DNA of 64,000 nucleotides from Coprinellus micaceus (GCA_951394405.1 OX596334.1:1736001-1800000); one strand, 5' to 3'; shown: positions 12,973 through 24,935, counted from the first letter of the stretch. Notes: generated from the sequence alone by a model not told the origin. Numbers and translations: made by a program.

Positions 12973-14038
12973 ATGAGAAGTCTCAGCCTTGCCCTGTGAG
13001 TACCCCTCCCCTCCTCTGTTCCAGGCAGTCGAAAAGCTCACCCACAATAATGCCCCAGCAGGAGGTTTTCCCAACTCGCCCTTGGGTCCATTATTGGGTG
13101 GGCTTGGGAGTGGGATTACGCCTCGCTGGCTGTTCTTAGCCACGTATTCTCAACAGGAGAGAAGGCCGCTCAACTCATCATCCGCTTTCGCCTCTGCTTT
13201 CTACTCGCCCCATTCTTTCCGGCCGAAGATTTGGACGCCTTTTTCCACCTCCTCTTCGCCACCGGCGGTGCTGTCGTTGGCGATGTCGCATACCGTCTCA
13301 CAAGTTCGTACAGCATGGTCTTCACACCGGCCCTGGACCAATGTCCCACAAGCTACGGCCTAATCGTCATTGTGTGCAACCGCCTGAGCATGCTTTTGGT
13401 GGTGAGGTGGTTTGAGGAGAGGGGCTACACCGTTTGGCGGGGAGTACACGTGATGGGTGGCCAGGGGATGCCAGGAACGAATCTTCTGGTCGGGGCCCGT
13501 ACGGTAGATGACCTTTCTACGGTGAGGAACTTCTACCCACCTCCATTTCCCGTGTCTTTTTGTCTTTCGTGTTTGTGTTGTCCCCCCAGTCACTGACGAA
13601 CCATCCGCCGGAACAGGGAAAGTCGGTCTTCATCGCATACGGGGACGGCATTCGAACCTCCGGAATGCCATGTATCCCTTCACCCTTTATCTCCATCATC
13701 ACTCCCGCAAGAATATACAGAACTCTCCCTCCTTCCAGCGATATTTCCAAAGACGAGAAGACAGGTATCCATACCGTACGCTGGACTGACCGCTTCAAGC
13801 AAGATTCGGCTGGCTTCCTTTTTTACACCGTTCGCGATAGCCTCCTCCACGTTACACGGCCACACAGCTGCTGGGTTGATGACTGCCCACAGAGGAACGG
13901 TGACCGTAGGGGTACAGTAGGCATGTGGCTTGATGTGAGTTTCACTCCGAGCTTCGCTATCGCGTAAGAAGGAGGAAGCACAATGACTGATTGCCTCAAC
14001 AGAGCAGAGAAGGCGGATGCGATATGCTGGATTTGTGA
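12973..14038 (+). CDS. Four-exon orphan protein with a conserved-looking GGAVVGDVAYRL core
   Basis: Exons 12973-12995, 13059-13521, 13590-13934 and 14003-14038 join in phase (donors GTGAGT, GTGAGG, GTGAGT; acceptors CCCCAG, CCCCAG, CAACAG) and give about 288 residues. The core reads FFHLLFATGGAVVGDVAYRL, then about 25 residues later LIVIVCNRLSMLLVVRWFEE followed by RGYTVWRG. From memory, this order (Gly-Gly-x-Val-x-Gly turn, a short strand, a helix, then W-F/L-E-x-x-G-Y) recalls a family expanded in Agaricomycete genomes and superficially resembles the start of a nucleotidyltransferase-like fold. I cannot show the paired Asp residues such an enzyme would need. Function unknown. The C-terminal exon is the least certain. 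Confidence 0.55.
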
Positions 14039-15049
14039 CACTTTAAGCGACGGCTTGAAGCTCCCCCAGTCAGAATGCGATGTCCATTGTGAACGAACTC
14101 CTTATTCCCTCCTCACTGCCGGCCCTTTCTGGGTTAACTTAATTACTTAACAAACTTAAATTGTATTTCCTCCTTATTGCCTCCCTAGTCATTTAATTAA
14201 TTCATGATCAACTACGTCCATCCTCACGCGCCCATCCCAAGGTTGACCAACGCCCAGTGGGCCGAGTTACCGCCATGGTCGCCAGTGGGCGCTTAGCAGG
14301 CGGATCTGATCTGATCATTCACGTGATCAGCCTGCCGTCAAGGAGTCCGAGTTGCCAGGGCCCGAAATGGGTGGATCGCTGTTCATGATTGCAGCTCACC
14401 AGGACCCTGCCGGGTAGTAGGGGCAGCCGGCGGTGTTCGATATCTTATGACCGAGTGGGTGGACAACATGAGGCGAAGAATGGGTGCCAGTGTGTCGGTT
14501 GGTTGGCTGCAAAGGGGCCGGTCCTCGCAGTGATCACCAGAACCAGCAGCGTGAACTTCGGATGCAACTTGAATAGGCTAACAGTAAGCGCCTTCGCTTT
14601 CAGTGGAAGGAGTCCAAGTTTCCCGAGCCCTTGATCATGATCGCCTCTCCGCGCTCCTCGACCAACCACGACATCCTTCGCATCTAACTTCTAACGATGA
14701 CGTCAGGTAGGCCCTCGAAACCGATATTAAGCGCCGGACTTTGACTCGCATGTGTGGCCACTCTGATGATGGCGTTTATCTTGTAAGAGCCCAGGGCAGG
14801 CCTTAATTGAGACGCGCCCGTACTTGGTGGCTCCATGTTATTCATCGTAACCGACCGATACCGTGATACGCCGTTAGATTTGTGTCAGGATCCGGCACCG
14901 GACGGTCATGATCATACCAATTATAAGACCAAATTGCATGCCCTCACCGAATGCAGGCCTAATTTAAGGAGGAAGCGATAATATAAAGAAAAGAAGCGAT
15001 ATACTTAAACCGGACAAGGTCTCCAACTAAGGGCTAAAGGGGGCGGCTG
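14039..15049. other. Intergenic, AT-rich in part
   Basis: The part at 14125-14215 is AT-rich with TTAATTA-type runs. Short frames at 14389-14634 show no motif. The region lies downstream of the 13-14 kb gene and downstream of the cyclin gene, so it is probably shared 3' flank. Confidence 0.5.
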
Positions 15050-16037
15050 TCAAAAGTTCGACGGTACAGCGAATGCGAACATTTGATCTTGGAGTGGATG
15101 GCCTGGTGGGGCTTCTTCAACGTGCGTGAAGCCGAAGTTGGCACTGTTGGTATCGCCTTTCGCATTCATAGAATATGGAGGCGGAGGGGTGGCACTCGTA
15201 CTCGCCACTACTCGGGACTCAGGAGAGCGGCGATCTTGCTGGGGGCTGACCATGGAATAGCGGATGAGGGAGGTGGGTCGGTCGCCCTTTCCGGAATTGA
15301 GAGCAGGAGCGATGGTGATGTAAGTGTCGGTGTCCGGAATCAGGGGAGTGGTGGCATCGGTGGTCATACTGGGGTCGGAGGTTTGTTTTGATGTGGTGGC
15401 GGGGGGGACGTAGGTTGGATAAGTTGCCCGTTCCTTTGAGAAATGGCTTGTAATGAACTTCTCAAAGTCCAATAGGGCTAGGCCGTGGACGGCGAGCTGC
15501 CAACCGAGATAGCCACACATCTCCTTCTCCATCTGATTGATGTTCTCAAGGGTGAACACCCCATCTGCGACTAACTCCCAAGACTTGTTCGTATAGCTGT
15601 CGTCGCACATGAACTTGGATGCCAGTACGAGGGCGGTCATGAACAGGCGATGGCCAGAAGCAGCTTGTATGCTTGGAAAGCGAGCCTTCAAGCGTTGGAG
15701 GAAGACGAGGGATGTGTAGAGAACTGAGGGGTGGAGATTGGCTCTGTGAAGGGTGGAGGCGATGAAATGGGAGAGCTTGACTCGGGGGACCAGAGAGTAA
15801 TCGGGACAGGCGAATAGGTGTCTTATGAATCTTGAGGACATTGTCGCTATGCCTTCGTGCCCATAGAAAAGGGCTCGCTTCTTCATGAGGCGGGCTTGCT
15901 GTACTTGCAAAAGTCAGTGATGGAGCACAAGCGCTTAAGTCAATACATACTCTTCGGGGATCTGGTACCTGAGGGGGATGCAGAGGGATGGTACTTTTCG
16001 CCTTGGACGTCGAGAGTCGGTGGGTAGCCTGTGTCAT
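15050..16037 (-). CDS. PHO85-type (Pcl1/Pcl2-like) cyclin
   Basis: Two exons, 16037-15951 and 15898-15050, join in phase 0 across a 52-nt intron (donor GTATGT, acceptor TACAG), giving about 311 residues. The cyclin box covers roughly residues 55-175. It has the Pho80-type order: a helix with LHPSVLYTSLVFLQRL, then SGHRLFMTALVLASKF, then NKSWELVADGVFTLENINQM and an EKEMCGYLGWQLAV segment. Cyclins of this family activate the CDK Pho85/Pef1 and act in G1 progression, phosphate or nutrient signalling and polarity; which of these applies cannot be read here. The C-terminal third is Ser/Thr/Pro-rich and probably disordered. Start ATG 16037 is chosen because it opens the only exon in phase. Confidence 0.85.
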
Positions 16038-16565
16038 GTTTGAGCTGGGAGCAGAAGGTCAAATTTCAAGAATAAGTGGACCTCATCTCGCTCTTGTATC
16101 AAGGTGGACGGGGCAAGAAGATCTGGCGGTTGCTGGAAGCGGAAAGTGTCTTCGCGGGAACTGTAAAGATCTGACAGGCTGGTGACAGGATCGCCCTGAA
16201 CAGCGATTATATGCCAATGGGCCAACGTTTCCCCTTTGAGAGCCGTGAGCCGAGGATGGGTTGGACGGATTGATCATGAGGCGGGGCTGGGCACTTTGCC
16301 CGCACGGTCGCTCTCAAAATAGTTTATCGCGTCCGCTCCTCATATCTGGGCTGAGTTCAGGCTGGACTAGGAGACTTCGCTAGGCTTCGGTCTTCGAAAC
16401 TGGTTGAATAAATTCCGGTTCATCAACCTGGTGCCTCTACCACGGGTTGTGCACCAGCGACATCGAAGGCTTCGCCTATCCAATGACCACCTATCCTCTG
16501 AAAGGAGTAGTGCCGTCCGGACTCCGTGGTGGGGAATCCAGGAAGATATCGGTTCATTGCTATGG
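16038..16565. other. Intergenic, no gene seen
   Basis: Between the 5' end of the cyclin gene and the 3' end of the F-box-like gene. Short frames only. Confidence 0.55.
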
Positions 16566-18170
16566 TCATGATGTCCGATGTACAAACTCGTAGCTAACGT
16601 CAACACGGAATGCTTGCGCAATCTTCGTCAAAGCGGTTGATGCTGAAGTTGTAAAAGATGATATATTGTCCAAAGGAGAGGAGACGAAGTGCAGCCTGAG
16701 GACAGGAGACACTCTGCGGCGGTCGAAGACGAGGTCGCGAAGGCCTACGTTGGGTAAGATAGAATCGAGAAGAGACGCAGGGAATATGATCGTGGAGATG
16801 CTGGGCAAAGGGGAGTATCCGAACAAGCTCGTCTTGTCCCGTAGCAGCTCGTACCAAACTGGATGAAAAGCAGACGGCTGATCGTTGAATTGGAGGGTAG
16901 CAACCTCGACCATGGCGCTGAGTAATAGCTGGGCGTGATAAGGAAAGAGTGAATTTGGGGAGGTCGACGCGACGGTGACGGTCTTGACGGAGGGTCCGAA
17001 GCCAGGAATCGAGACAAGTGCCATCCAGGCCATGCCATGAAGGAGCTGTGTCCGGTCACAGTGTTCAAGAGGCAGGTGCACGAACGGCTCCGCAAAGGCT
17101 CTCTCTACCGCGAGTATCCCGCCTACGAGCCCCTTGTCATCGAACCGAATCTTGAGCAATCGACCGGAAGAATGGAGAAGGTGGAACTCGAAGTTCATGT
17201 CATGACACAGAATGTCGAAACGGGGGAAGTCGATGGACGGAAAATGTCTGAACAATGGTTGCCAAATAGCGCTGAGGGCGTGAAACACCGACTCGGGGGA
17301 AAAGGTGTAAACAACGGAAATCGTGGCAAGAGCTGGGAGTTCGATGGCATCGAGGAGGTGGGCGATCGTGAAAGGGTTTCCGATTAATTTGAGGTGTTGG
17401 ACGTGGGGCAGAGTACAGGGAGGCTTGCCTGCAAATGGCGAGGTCAAGGAAGAGTACTTTGCAATGCTCGTAGGGAAGTTGAGCTCCAATTGCATCAGTC
17501 CTGGGATCATGGCCAGAGATAGTAGCCCAATGTGGGGCATGTCGGGAATGCGCGGCGGCTCGGGAGAGGAATCGACGCCTGTTCTGACGAGGCGCAACTT
17601 CTTCAACGAAGGCGCCTTCCCGGAAAATAGGGGCTTCCATATAATAACGGCTGGTGCCCTTTCTTCCGATACGAGGTCGCACCGTGCGAGGATGGGAGCA
17701 GGCGTGGCGTAGATCAACTCCATAAAATCCGTTCGGTGTCGCCGCAGGAAGCACAGGTATACGCAGCGTTTGAATAGACGGGAAGTCGCGAGCCATATTT
17801 GGCTTTGAAATGCGATATCGATCACGTGGAGGTGGATAGCTTGGTCACCCGTGCGGGCAGCGATTTCTTCAAGTAGAGCTGGGGACATGTTCCGTGATAT
17901 GCGAAGGTGCCGTGCCCACAGGCGAGAGACCGCAAGGGTAAGCGATCGCCATTCGTGATTGACGTGTGAGAGGCGTATCAAGGTGATTAGGGCTTCGCTT
18001 GGAGAGCTTGGCCCAGGAGGATAGGGAGGTTCGCCACGGGCTGAGATCGGATTCTCTTCGTATTCGCAGGTATCGACTGCCAAAACGATTATATTGTGCA
18101 GTACGTCTTGGCAAAGCTCCGCTACGCCTCTGGGCCGGCCCAGAGGGTTTGAATGGGAGGTGACCGGCAC
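16566..18170 (-). CDS. Large F-box-like protein
   Basis: A continuous frame of 534 codons ends in TGA at 16566. Near the N-terminus is an F-box-like arrangement: LCQDVLHNIIVLAVDT, a Pro-rich loop, then ITLIRLSHVNHEWRSLTLAV and RLWARHLRI. This matches the degenerate F-box helices common in basidiomycete F-box families. The remaining about 430 residues contain repeated Leu-rich strand-helix units (LKKLRLV, LMQLELNF, VQHLKLIG) typical of a substrate-binding repeat domain. F-box proteins recruit targets to SCF ubiquitin ligases; the target is unknown. The frame has no ATG at its start (first in-frame ATG is after about 95 codons). A strong GTGAGT donor at 18283 suggests an upstream exon, but none joined cleanly, so the 5' end is unresolved. 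Confidence 0.65.
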   Translation of the reverse strand: MPVTSHSNPLGRPRGVAELCQDVLHNIIVLAVDTCEYEENPISARGEPPYPPGPSSPSEALITLIRLSHVNHEWRSLTLAVSRLWARHLRISRNMSPALLEEIAARTGDQAIHLHVIDIAFQSQIWLATSRLFKRCVYLCFLRRHRTDFMELIYATPAPILARCDLVSEERAPAVIIWKPLFSGKAPSLKKLRLVRTGVDSSPEPPRIPDMPHIGLLSLAMIPGLMQLELNFPTSIAKYSSLTSPFAGKPPCTLPHVQHLKLIGNPFTIAHLLDAIELPALATISVVYTFSPESVFHALSAIWQPLFRHFPSIDFPRFDILCHDMNFEFHLLHSSGRLLKIRFDDKGLVGGILAVERAFAEPFVHLPLEHCDRTQLLHGMAWMALVSIPGFGPSVKTVTVASTSPNSLFPYHAQLLLSAMVEVATLQFNDQPSAFHPVWYELLRDKTSLFGYSPLPSISTIIFPASLLDSILPNVGLRDLVFDRRRVSPVLRLHFVSSPLDNISSFTTSASTALTKIAQAFRVDVSYEFVHRTS

Positions 18171-18796
18171 TGCCAGGTTTGGCTGCTTGGGTCACCGGCA
18201 GTGGGGTTATTCGAGAGCTAGAATCGAAGGTCGGTTGGTCGTTGAGAATTTCGGGATGCTCGCGACGGTGGTGACAAACTCACCTCAATAGAGCTGCGCT
18301 AGGAGCTGTGTCGTGTTGCTGTAGCGATGAGGTCCCTGAGGTTTGAGGAATGCTTGGCAGCGAAAGGCGTCAACTTTGTGGTATATTTTTCGGTCCTTTA
18401 TACATCCCTGCGCTAGAGACTTGGTGTCAGGACGGACTGTAAAACCCGACCCCCACTGGTAGATACATCCCGAGATTGGACTGAGCATGAGCGGAACCTG
18501 AACGGTTCAAATCGGACTTTGATTCGTCCACAAATCTCGGCTACAGATTCCAGCTAAAAGGGGGAGTAGATGCGATCACAGATCTTATTTGTACCTGGGA
18601 TCAGTGTGACACCAGGTGACGTTGCCCGGAAAATTTTCCGAGGCGTGGATGCCGCCTCACGCTCACGTCCTCCCAGTTATATTCCAACTATTCCGACTAT
18701 TCAACGCGCTCCATCTTCTGGAAACGGAGGGGTTCACCTTGCTCATGATACCTACCGGCCGGCTTAGCTCATCTCAGTGTGAAGGCATGGGAGGTG

Positions 18797-20834
18797 ATGG
18801 GTGAACGAACCATCACGCCGCGTCGTGTCCCCATCTATCTAAACCCTGCGCTCTCCATAAATCCCTTTCAATTGGACGGCCCCTTTCCCACATTCGTTCA
18901 TCATGCCTTTCATCCCTCACCACGTCCTTCTCAATTGCCCAAAGAGTCTGTGAATCGAGTAGCTTTCTCCTCGGACACAAAATATCTCGCTTCTGGGGGA
19001 GACGACGGGTGTCTCTCCATCCACCCCTTTCGCTTGCCTTCCTCATATCCGTTGAAGGCTGAGTATCCGGGGGCGATTACCTCGCTCAAATGGATTCCAG
19101 GGACATATCGCCTCTTTGTGGGCCTTTCTTGCGGGAGCGTCCACCGTCTGGACCTGGACGAGGCTAGTCTTTCCTTTGCCACCGTGGAGCATGCTCTTAC
19201 TTGTTAATAGGCAGTGGGACGATTGGTCGATGTGCGAGTTGCACATGTATCGTCCCATGACATATCAAGCTTGGCATTAGACTGGAGACGCAGGCGTCTT
19301 GGAGTCGCCAGTGGGGCTACTGTTCACATATTCGATTTGAGCCGGATGAACGAAGGTATGTTCGTTCGCCTTTCAAGGGGATGACTCTGAGCACCTGACA
19401 TCCCTCGAAGGCATCTGCCGACAAATAATGGCGATCCAACCGGGTCATAGTCGCTGTCACGACCAGGTTAGTCGATGCTCGGACGTAGGACTTCTTGATG
19501 TTGAACACACAATTTACTAGAATACCAAGGGCCCCATCGACCCTGACTGCTGGGAAGTACAAGACGTACACTTCATTGATCGAGGAGCGAGGATGTTGAT
19601 CGCTTACTTGGGGTCTGGTGTTCGGTAAGCTATTCTATTGGCCTTGTTTTCTACCCAAGGCTGTGATGTTTGCCCAGCATGATCAACACGGAAACCCTGC
19701 GTGAAGAACATCTGGACTGCTTACTCGCCACGAAGCACGTGTAGGTTTCTCTAAACAGTTTTACTTACATTCTCGGGGCAAGCAAATTGACTCACTGCCC
19801 AGGGGTGTATGCGCTATTGATAACACAGAGACATACATGGCCGTCTTCAACTTCCGGGACGGCTTCGATTTCTATGACATTCGTGAGGATCGGCATATCG
19901 GATCTGTGCAACTCGAGCTGCGACAGCATGTCGCTGTTCAGGCTTGTTTTCTCTCAGAGGTGAAACAGGTCGTCCTTGGCGCATCGGACGGCAAAGTGAA
20001 AGTGGTCACGGTACCGGGGCTTCGTGAGGTAGACTGCCTCGATCACGGTTCGTCCTCACTCGATTGTGTCTCTCGTGGTTCAGTCATTTAATCAGGACGC
20101 AGGCGAAGATATCATACAAGCTTTGGTGTGTATAGGTCGCGGCTACCCACAGCGCCCACATTTTTAACCTGGACTTGGACGACGCAGAGCCACTGTCCAG
20201 AGCCTGACGAAGACTCCCTGGGCTACATCGTCACTGGTTGCGCAGAAAAGGGGGCAGAGACGTATGTCAAAATATGGAAGTTTCAAACATGTACGGTTTC
20301 CTTCCAAATTTCTGATTCAGGTATCTGAACTAACGGTATCACCGCTTCCAGCTCCTAGCACCTTCACGGGCTTTATGCGCGTGGATTGTGTACTCAACGC
20401 TCTGGGTCGTCTCAGAACGCTGGGCATCCGTCCGTTTCTCAGCGCCGGTTGCTCCCTTAATTGTGCGGAGCAGCACCGGGACAGCTTCATCTGGGGTGTC
20501 GCGATCTTTCTGCTGTTTTATTTCACCCGAGACGTAAGTGACCCCAGATTAGGCTTCAGAGAGGATCACGCTCAACCGAACTCAATATCAGGACTATTGG
20601 AGGGATGCATTGGGTGCTTGTTGGAGTGTCCTGGCAGCGCATCTGTGGATTCTGTTGAATATCTGTAGGAGGGTCCTTGCGGATCGCCCCTTGCTAAGTG
20701 ATTTCACGAGAGGTTGGAGCATCGTCAGAATGAGCCTGCAGAATTCGCTGAAGTCATGGTATGCTGCCGTCGTTACAGCTCCAGAGCAGCTACAGCACAT
20801 CATAGCGTCGGTGTTGAGATTGAGATATACTTAG
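18797..20834 (+). CDS. WD40-repeat protein with hydrophobic C-terminal segments
   Basis: Nine exons keep phase: 18797-19166, 19215-19355, 19411-19466, 19521-19624, 19678-19740, 19803-20047, 20096-20290, 20352-20533 and 20592-20834, for about 532 residues. WD-type blades are recognisable, for example NRVAFSSDTKYLASGGDDG, SSLALDWRRRRLGVASG, VQDVHFIDRGARMLIAYLGS and VKIWKF. After the propeller the frame continues into a hydrophobic helix (WGVAIFLLFYF), a short linker, and a second one (ACWSVLAAHLWILLNI), then an amphipathic tail. This suggests a membrane-anchored beta-propeller. The first intron (GTCTTT donor, 48 nt) is the weakest call: without it two in-frame stops at 19204-19209 would end the protein. 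No orthologue is recognised. Confidence 0.65.
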
Positions 20835-21076
20835 TCTATTCGCATAGTTCAAGCAGTTCTTAGTCTACCAGTACTCGTGGGCAACCCATATCGTCGATAC
20901 TCTCGTGATCACATAAGCTACCGAAACCTCGACTCTAGGAGCGACGAGCATCGCTACCGAGTAAATGAGGCCGGGCCTTGTCAGCGCCCAACGGGAATGG
21001 TGCGACACCCGCCGAAAAGGTAACTGGCGGCAAGGAGTGTGAGCTAATCTGTATCTTAGAATTATTTAACACGTTA

Positions 21077-23040
21077 TTAGTCCAAGTAATTTGGGCCGCG
21101 CACTAATCCGTTTTCACGGGACGAGGGGTTGGGAAGGACAAATAACTCAAATAAATCGAAGATTAGCCCACTCGTGTTCCTCAGGCGGATGCGCGCGTGT
21201 CGAAACCCTAGCCTGTAGTCAGTAAAGGATAGCCTGATGAGGGTCGACGATGAGAGGGTTGACACTGTGGTTTTGGCCCTCCCGCGTCAGCGGTTTAAAG
21301 TCCGATTGATATACATAGCCACGTCTCAACGCGATGTAAGAGGTATTCGAATTCGAGTATTCGTCGGCGATGTGGGCGAGAGGCCAGAGGCGAAGACATT
21401 CCCCAGGCTCAACCCAGGTCAACCGATCCGACGACTGACGCCGTTCCCGCCTACGTTGTGATATCCAACTCCAACGCGATTCTTCGTCTATTGTACCAGC
21501 AATGGGTGAGTACATGGTCTGGTTAGCTCCGTTTCGCCCTGCCAGTATCCTAGTTCGTGATACGTTAGGACCGCGTACATCGTCAGGCTTCCCTGACCAG
21601 TCTGTGCCCGATAATCACCACGGAGAGGAACAGAAACCCCTCGATCGTCATAATCGTCCGTACAGCTACAGCCCATCCGAGCTGACCTTCCCAGAGCTGT
21701 CGAACACCAACCAGGATCGACACAATGGCTCCTAATCCTTGCAAAGCGTCTACCCGGGGGCACGAGGATGTGAGGTCAGCCGGTAGCTTCGGGCAAAAGT
21801 GATACACTAGCACGGAAATGCTCACCAAAGACAGGCAAGCAGACCTTCGTTCCCAATCCATGCAACCGCATGGCATGCGCTCTCCAATATGTGAATTGTA
21901 TGTTTGTCTTGCCCCATGCCCAGATCTGATGAATCGTTTCATAAGGGCCAAGGCGCGGTATTTCCCCGGCGCAGAAGCCTTCTTTGACGACCACCTTTTT
22001 CACCGTTCCAAACAGGTTTTGCCATGCAGATTCTGATATTTCCACCTCCTCTCCTAGGCTTGAAGCCAGCTCCGTTGTGAACAGCCTTAGGCGTACGGCT
22101 GGTATATCCGAACCCACTACGCCGTTGGGAGAGCACTCGTGAAGAATCAGCTGCTGAAATTCCTGGTGATGACAAATACGTCACTTCCCCCTGAACACAA
22201 ACCAAGCCTAGAGGATGTATTGACTCACCTTGTAGCTATAGATGTCACCGCTGGGGCTACAGCGAGGAACGACGGTCTGCCCCCCGCAATATTGGACGAC
22301 GACCATATCGTAACCAGGAATGGGACAAATTTGAACAGATGTCAATGGGGTGGTGCCTTCTTGACGAGCCTGAGACGCCCACGGTCGAAACCCAACGAAA
22401 TTCGCTCTGTCCTGGTGACATAACAGAAGTAAGCAGGGCAAATTCACGATCGTGTAAAATGGCAACTCACGGCGTCGCTACCAGGGTAAACTTCCAGAGA
22501 GATATGGGCAGAGGGCATGGACGAAGATAGGTCCAGCAGCACTTCTTGGGGTCGGACTGGATGGGGGTTCGACTGAACCTCCGGCGACAAGGGAGGAAAC
22601 ATATTCGGCTGCCCCATTTCCTGGTCGGTATCGTCCATCAAATGGGTCACGCATTCCATTGGGTTGTCTGGTCGCCCTCGGATGGGAGGCTGCGGCGATT
22701 GCTCAAGGGTGGGTGGTGTGGAAGGAGTGTGGATGTTGTTCACCGACAAAGAAACAGCCTCCACCGACCACGCATCCTGGCTTTCTTGGGGTGGGTTCTT
22801 CTGGAGAGTCCATGAACAGTGGCGACTCGCGCCATCAGTGATCTGTGGTGTCTTGAGGGTCCAATTTTCGTAGACGCACCACCAACAACCCCGGGGTATA
22901 TAAACTCCCGGTGTAGCAAATATGATCGTGGCAGCCTTGAACCTGGTGCAATCGTGCACGGAGGGATTGCCGGCTCGCTGACTGGCGAACAGCAGCAAGC
23001 ACGTCTTCGCGTCGGCGGGGCCTTGTGTAAGGTTCACGCC
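21077..23040 (-). CDS. Probable spliced membrane protein, function unknown
   Basis: The exon content is supported but the exact joins are not. A Pro/Ser-rich cytosolic-looking segment (23037-22469) ends at a GTGAGT donor. A second exon (about 22430-22226) ends in GDIYSYK before another GTGAGT. A third (about 22117-21780) follows. The 21951-21583 interval has three hydrophobic stretches (ACLSLVSISVLVYHF, LGAIVSILVG, TIEGFLFLSVVII). A final exon runs to 21077. I do not recognise a family. Treat the boundaries as approximate and the possibility of two genes as open. Confidence 0.4.
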
Positions 23041-23083
23041 GAGCGCGTACGCGGCTAGTACGCCCTATGAACGGTGGGTGCAT

Positions 23084-23591
23084 GGGCGAATCTTTGGTGG
23101 GCTTCAGACCCTAGCAGTACACGGGCGTGTCTATTTGTAGCTTTCTGGAGGTTCCGTGAACAAACTTGTACCTAGGGAAGGTCGAAACAAGGTCGATGTA
23201 ATCAGATAACACATGCCTCCCAAAGTCCCCAAAATGCGATGGGATTGTGCACCAGATCTCATCTACTCCGGCCATAGCTGAGCCTGTTCACGGTCCCAAG
23301 TCGAACCAGCGGTGAACATCTCCATATAGTGATACATCGCCCGAAATCTGCGTCCAAGTTCCACAGCGGCGAAACGCACCGAGATTGTCGTTCATGATCA
23401 TTGGGACTCCAATATAAGGGCTCCTTGCAGTGCTAATGTAAGGGTCGGAAGGCCTATTCAGCTCGTTTCCCCGCCTGATCATGTCACGGAATGCGTTCCT
23501 GCAACTGTGGGCTTGGCCTTCAATCGAAATTTTGATTATTATTACAAACGCCTCCACAAATCATGATCAAGAATCTGAAGACGCCCTCCCC
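23084..23591. other. Intergenic, no gene seen
   Basis: Short frames on both strands without motifs. It lies upstream of the preceding minus-strand gene and downstream of the RING gene. Confidence 0.5.
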
Positions 23592-24508
23592 CTAGCGGCT
23601 CTCGGCACACGAGTGGAACAGACCTTCGAACAATGCGAGAGTGCCACTTGCTCCTCGCACTCCCTTTCTTGCCCTGACCCTATAACTGTGTTCCCTCCAT
23701 ATTTCCCGCACGAAACCCCGAATTGCGTAGTTGGGCCGTGGACAGTCGGGCCCGGCCAATTCGTGGCGGCACAGTGGGCACGAAAAGGCCAAGAAGTCTT
23801 CAGGGAGGAGATCATGGGCTCGGAGGGCTCGCTTCAATGCTCGTCTCTGAGTAGCTGATGCAGGTATGATTTGGCAGTCACCACGGCGATGATTGCGACA
23901 CGGGCCGACGACGCCTGCCATCTTCCCAGCGACCTCGAATGAAAAGTGCTTGTGTAGGCACTGTCCACAGAAGGTATGTCCACATGAAAGTCTAGAATTA
24001 GATTTGAACATGGGCGTTAACGACAAAGGTCCACGTATAAAACTGAGTACTTACGTGTACGGCGACCACATTAGCTCAGCGCAGATGCCACAGGCGAGGT
24101 GCGAGACGAAGGTGTCCAGTATCTGTCCTCCCATGATCAGCAAGGCGACAATGGTGAAAACGATTGGGAACCAGCCTGATCAGCCAGAGGGCTGTATTTG
24201 GGGAAGGGCCCAAACATTGCCTCGTAGGGTGGGAGGTCCAAGATACTGCTCCCAATAGACGCCACAGACGGCGTGGGCGCCTGTTGCGATTCTCCCGGGC
24301 AGGGTGTGCTTGGTGAAATCGAACCCAGCTGGTTTCGGGACAGACCCCTGGAGGTGCTCTCGGGCTGGGTGACAGGGACTCCTAGGCTGCTGCCTCCAGA
24401 GGAGACGAGGGATTGGAGGCCCTGATGACCAGCAGAGGATGATCTTCCGAGTTTGAAAAACCCCCGAGCATCCGGCATGGCAGCTGGGGTGGGCGGTGGG
24501 GTGGCCAT
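23592..24508 (-). CDS. RING-finger protein with an enlarged loop
   Basis: Three exons (24508-24172, 24127-24055, 23991-23592) join in phases 1 and 2 and give 269 residues. Residues 1-110 are Ser/Pro/Gly-rich. The RING lies at about 118-215: ACGIC, then LSC-GHTF-C-GQC, and CPLC. The usual short gap between the sixth and seventh ligands is replaced by about 50 residues with extra Cys and Arg. The C-terminus is basic. RING proteins of this kind are generally E3 ubiquitin ligases; the substrate is unknown. Intron 1 is only 45 nt and has a GTTCCC donor; it is preferred because it alone restores the RING frame. Start ATG 24508 is in good context. Confidence 0.75.
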
Positions 24509-24935
24509 ATTCAACTGTTCAGCAAAACCGAGGAGTGACCACCTTTTCTATTCTTATTTTCCATACACGAAACAGTAGGTGAGACTTGCGGGACGTTGAA
24601 TAAAGCAACGAAAGCCTGAGAAGTGGCGACCTGGATCCCCGATCCTGCGCACAATGTCCAAAAGTAAACTCCATAAGGGGAAGGCCCGGCTCCGTATGGG
24701 GAAATAATTCCAATTGGAGTGACAAATCTCGATCAACCGGTGCGACGGTCTGGGCTCGTGGTCCCCACGAGAACTTGGGGTCAACGGTAGCTAGGAATCT
24801 CAAGGACGAAAATCAAGGAGTGGCCTTGCTTGCCTGAACGTTATAGTTCTGGACCTCAACCTGGTTGCGGAGCGGCGAAGCGACGGGGGCTGGGCCGTCC
24901 AAGCAGGTCCAAGCAAGAACAATCACAGATTGTTG

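Noticed and set aside
19204..19209. Two in-frame stops in the WD40 gene, suggesting a pseudogene
   Set aside because: A 48-nt intron (19167-19214) removes them and keeps phase, and the remaining eight exons are intact.
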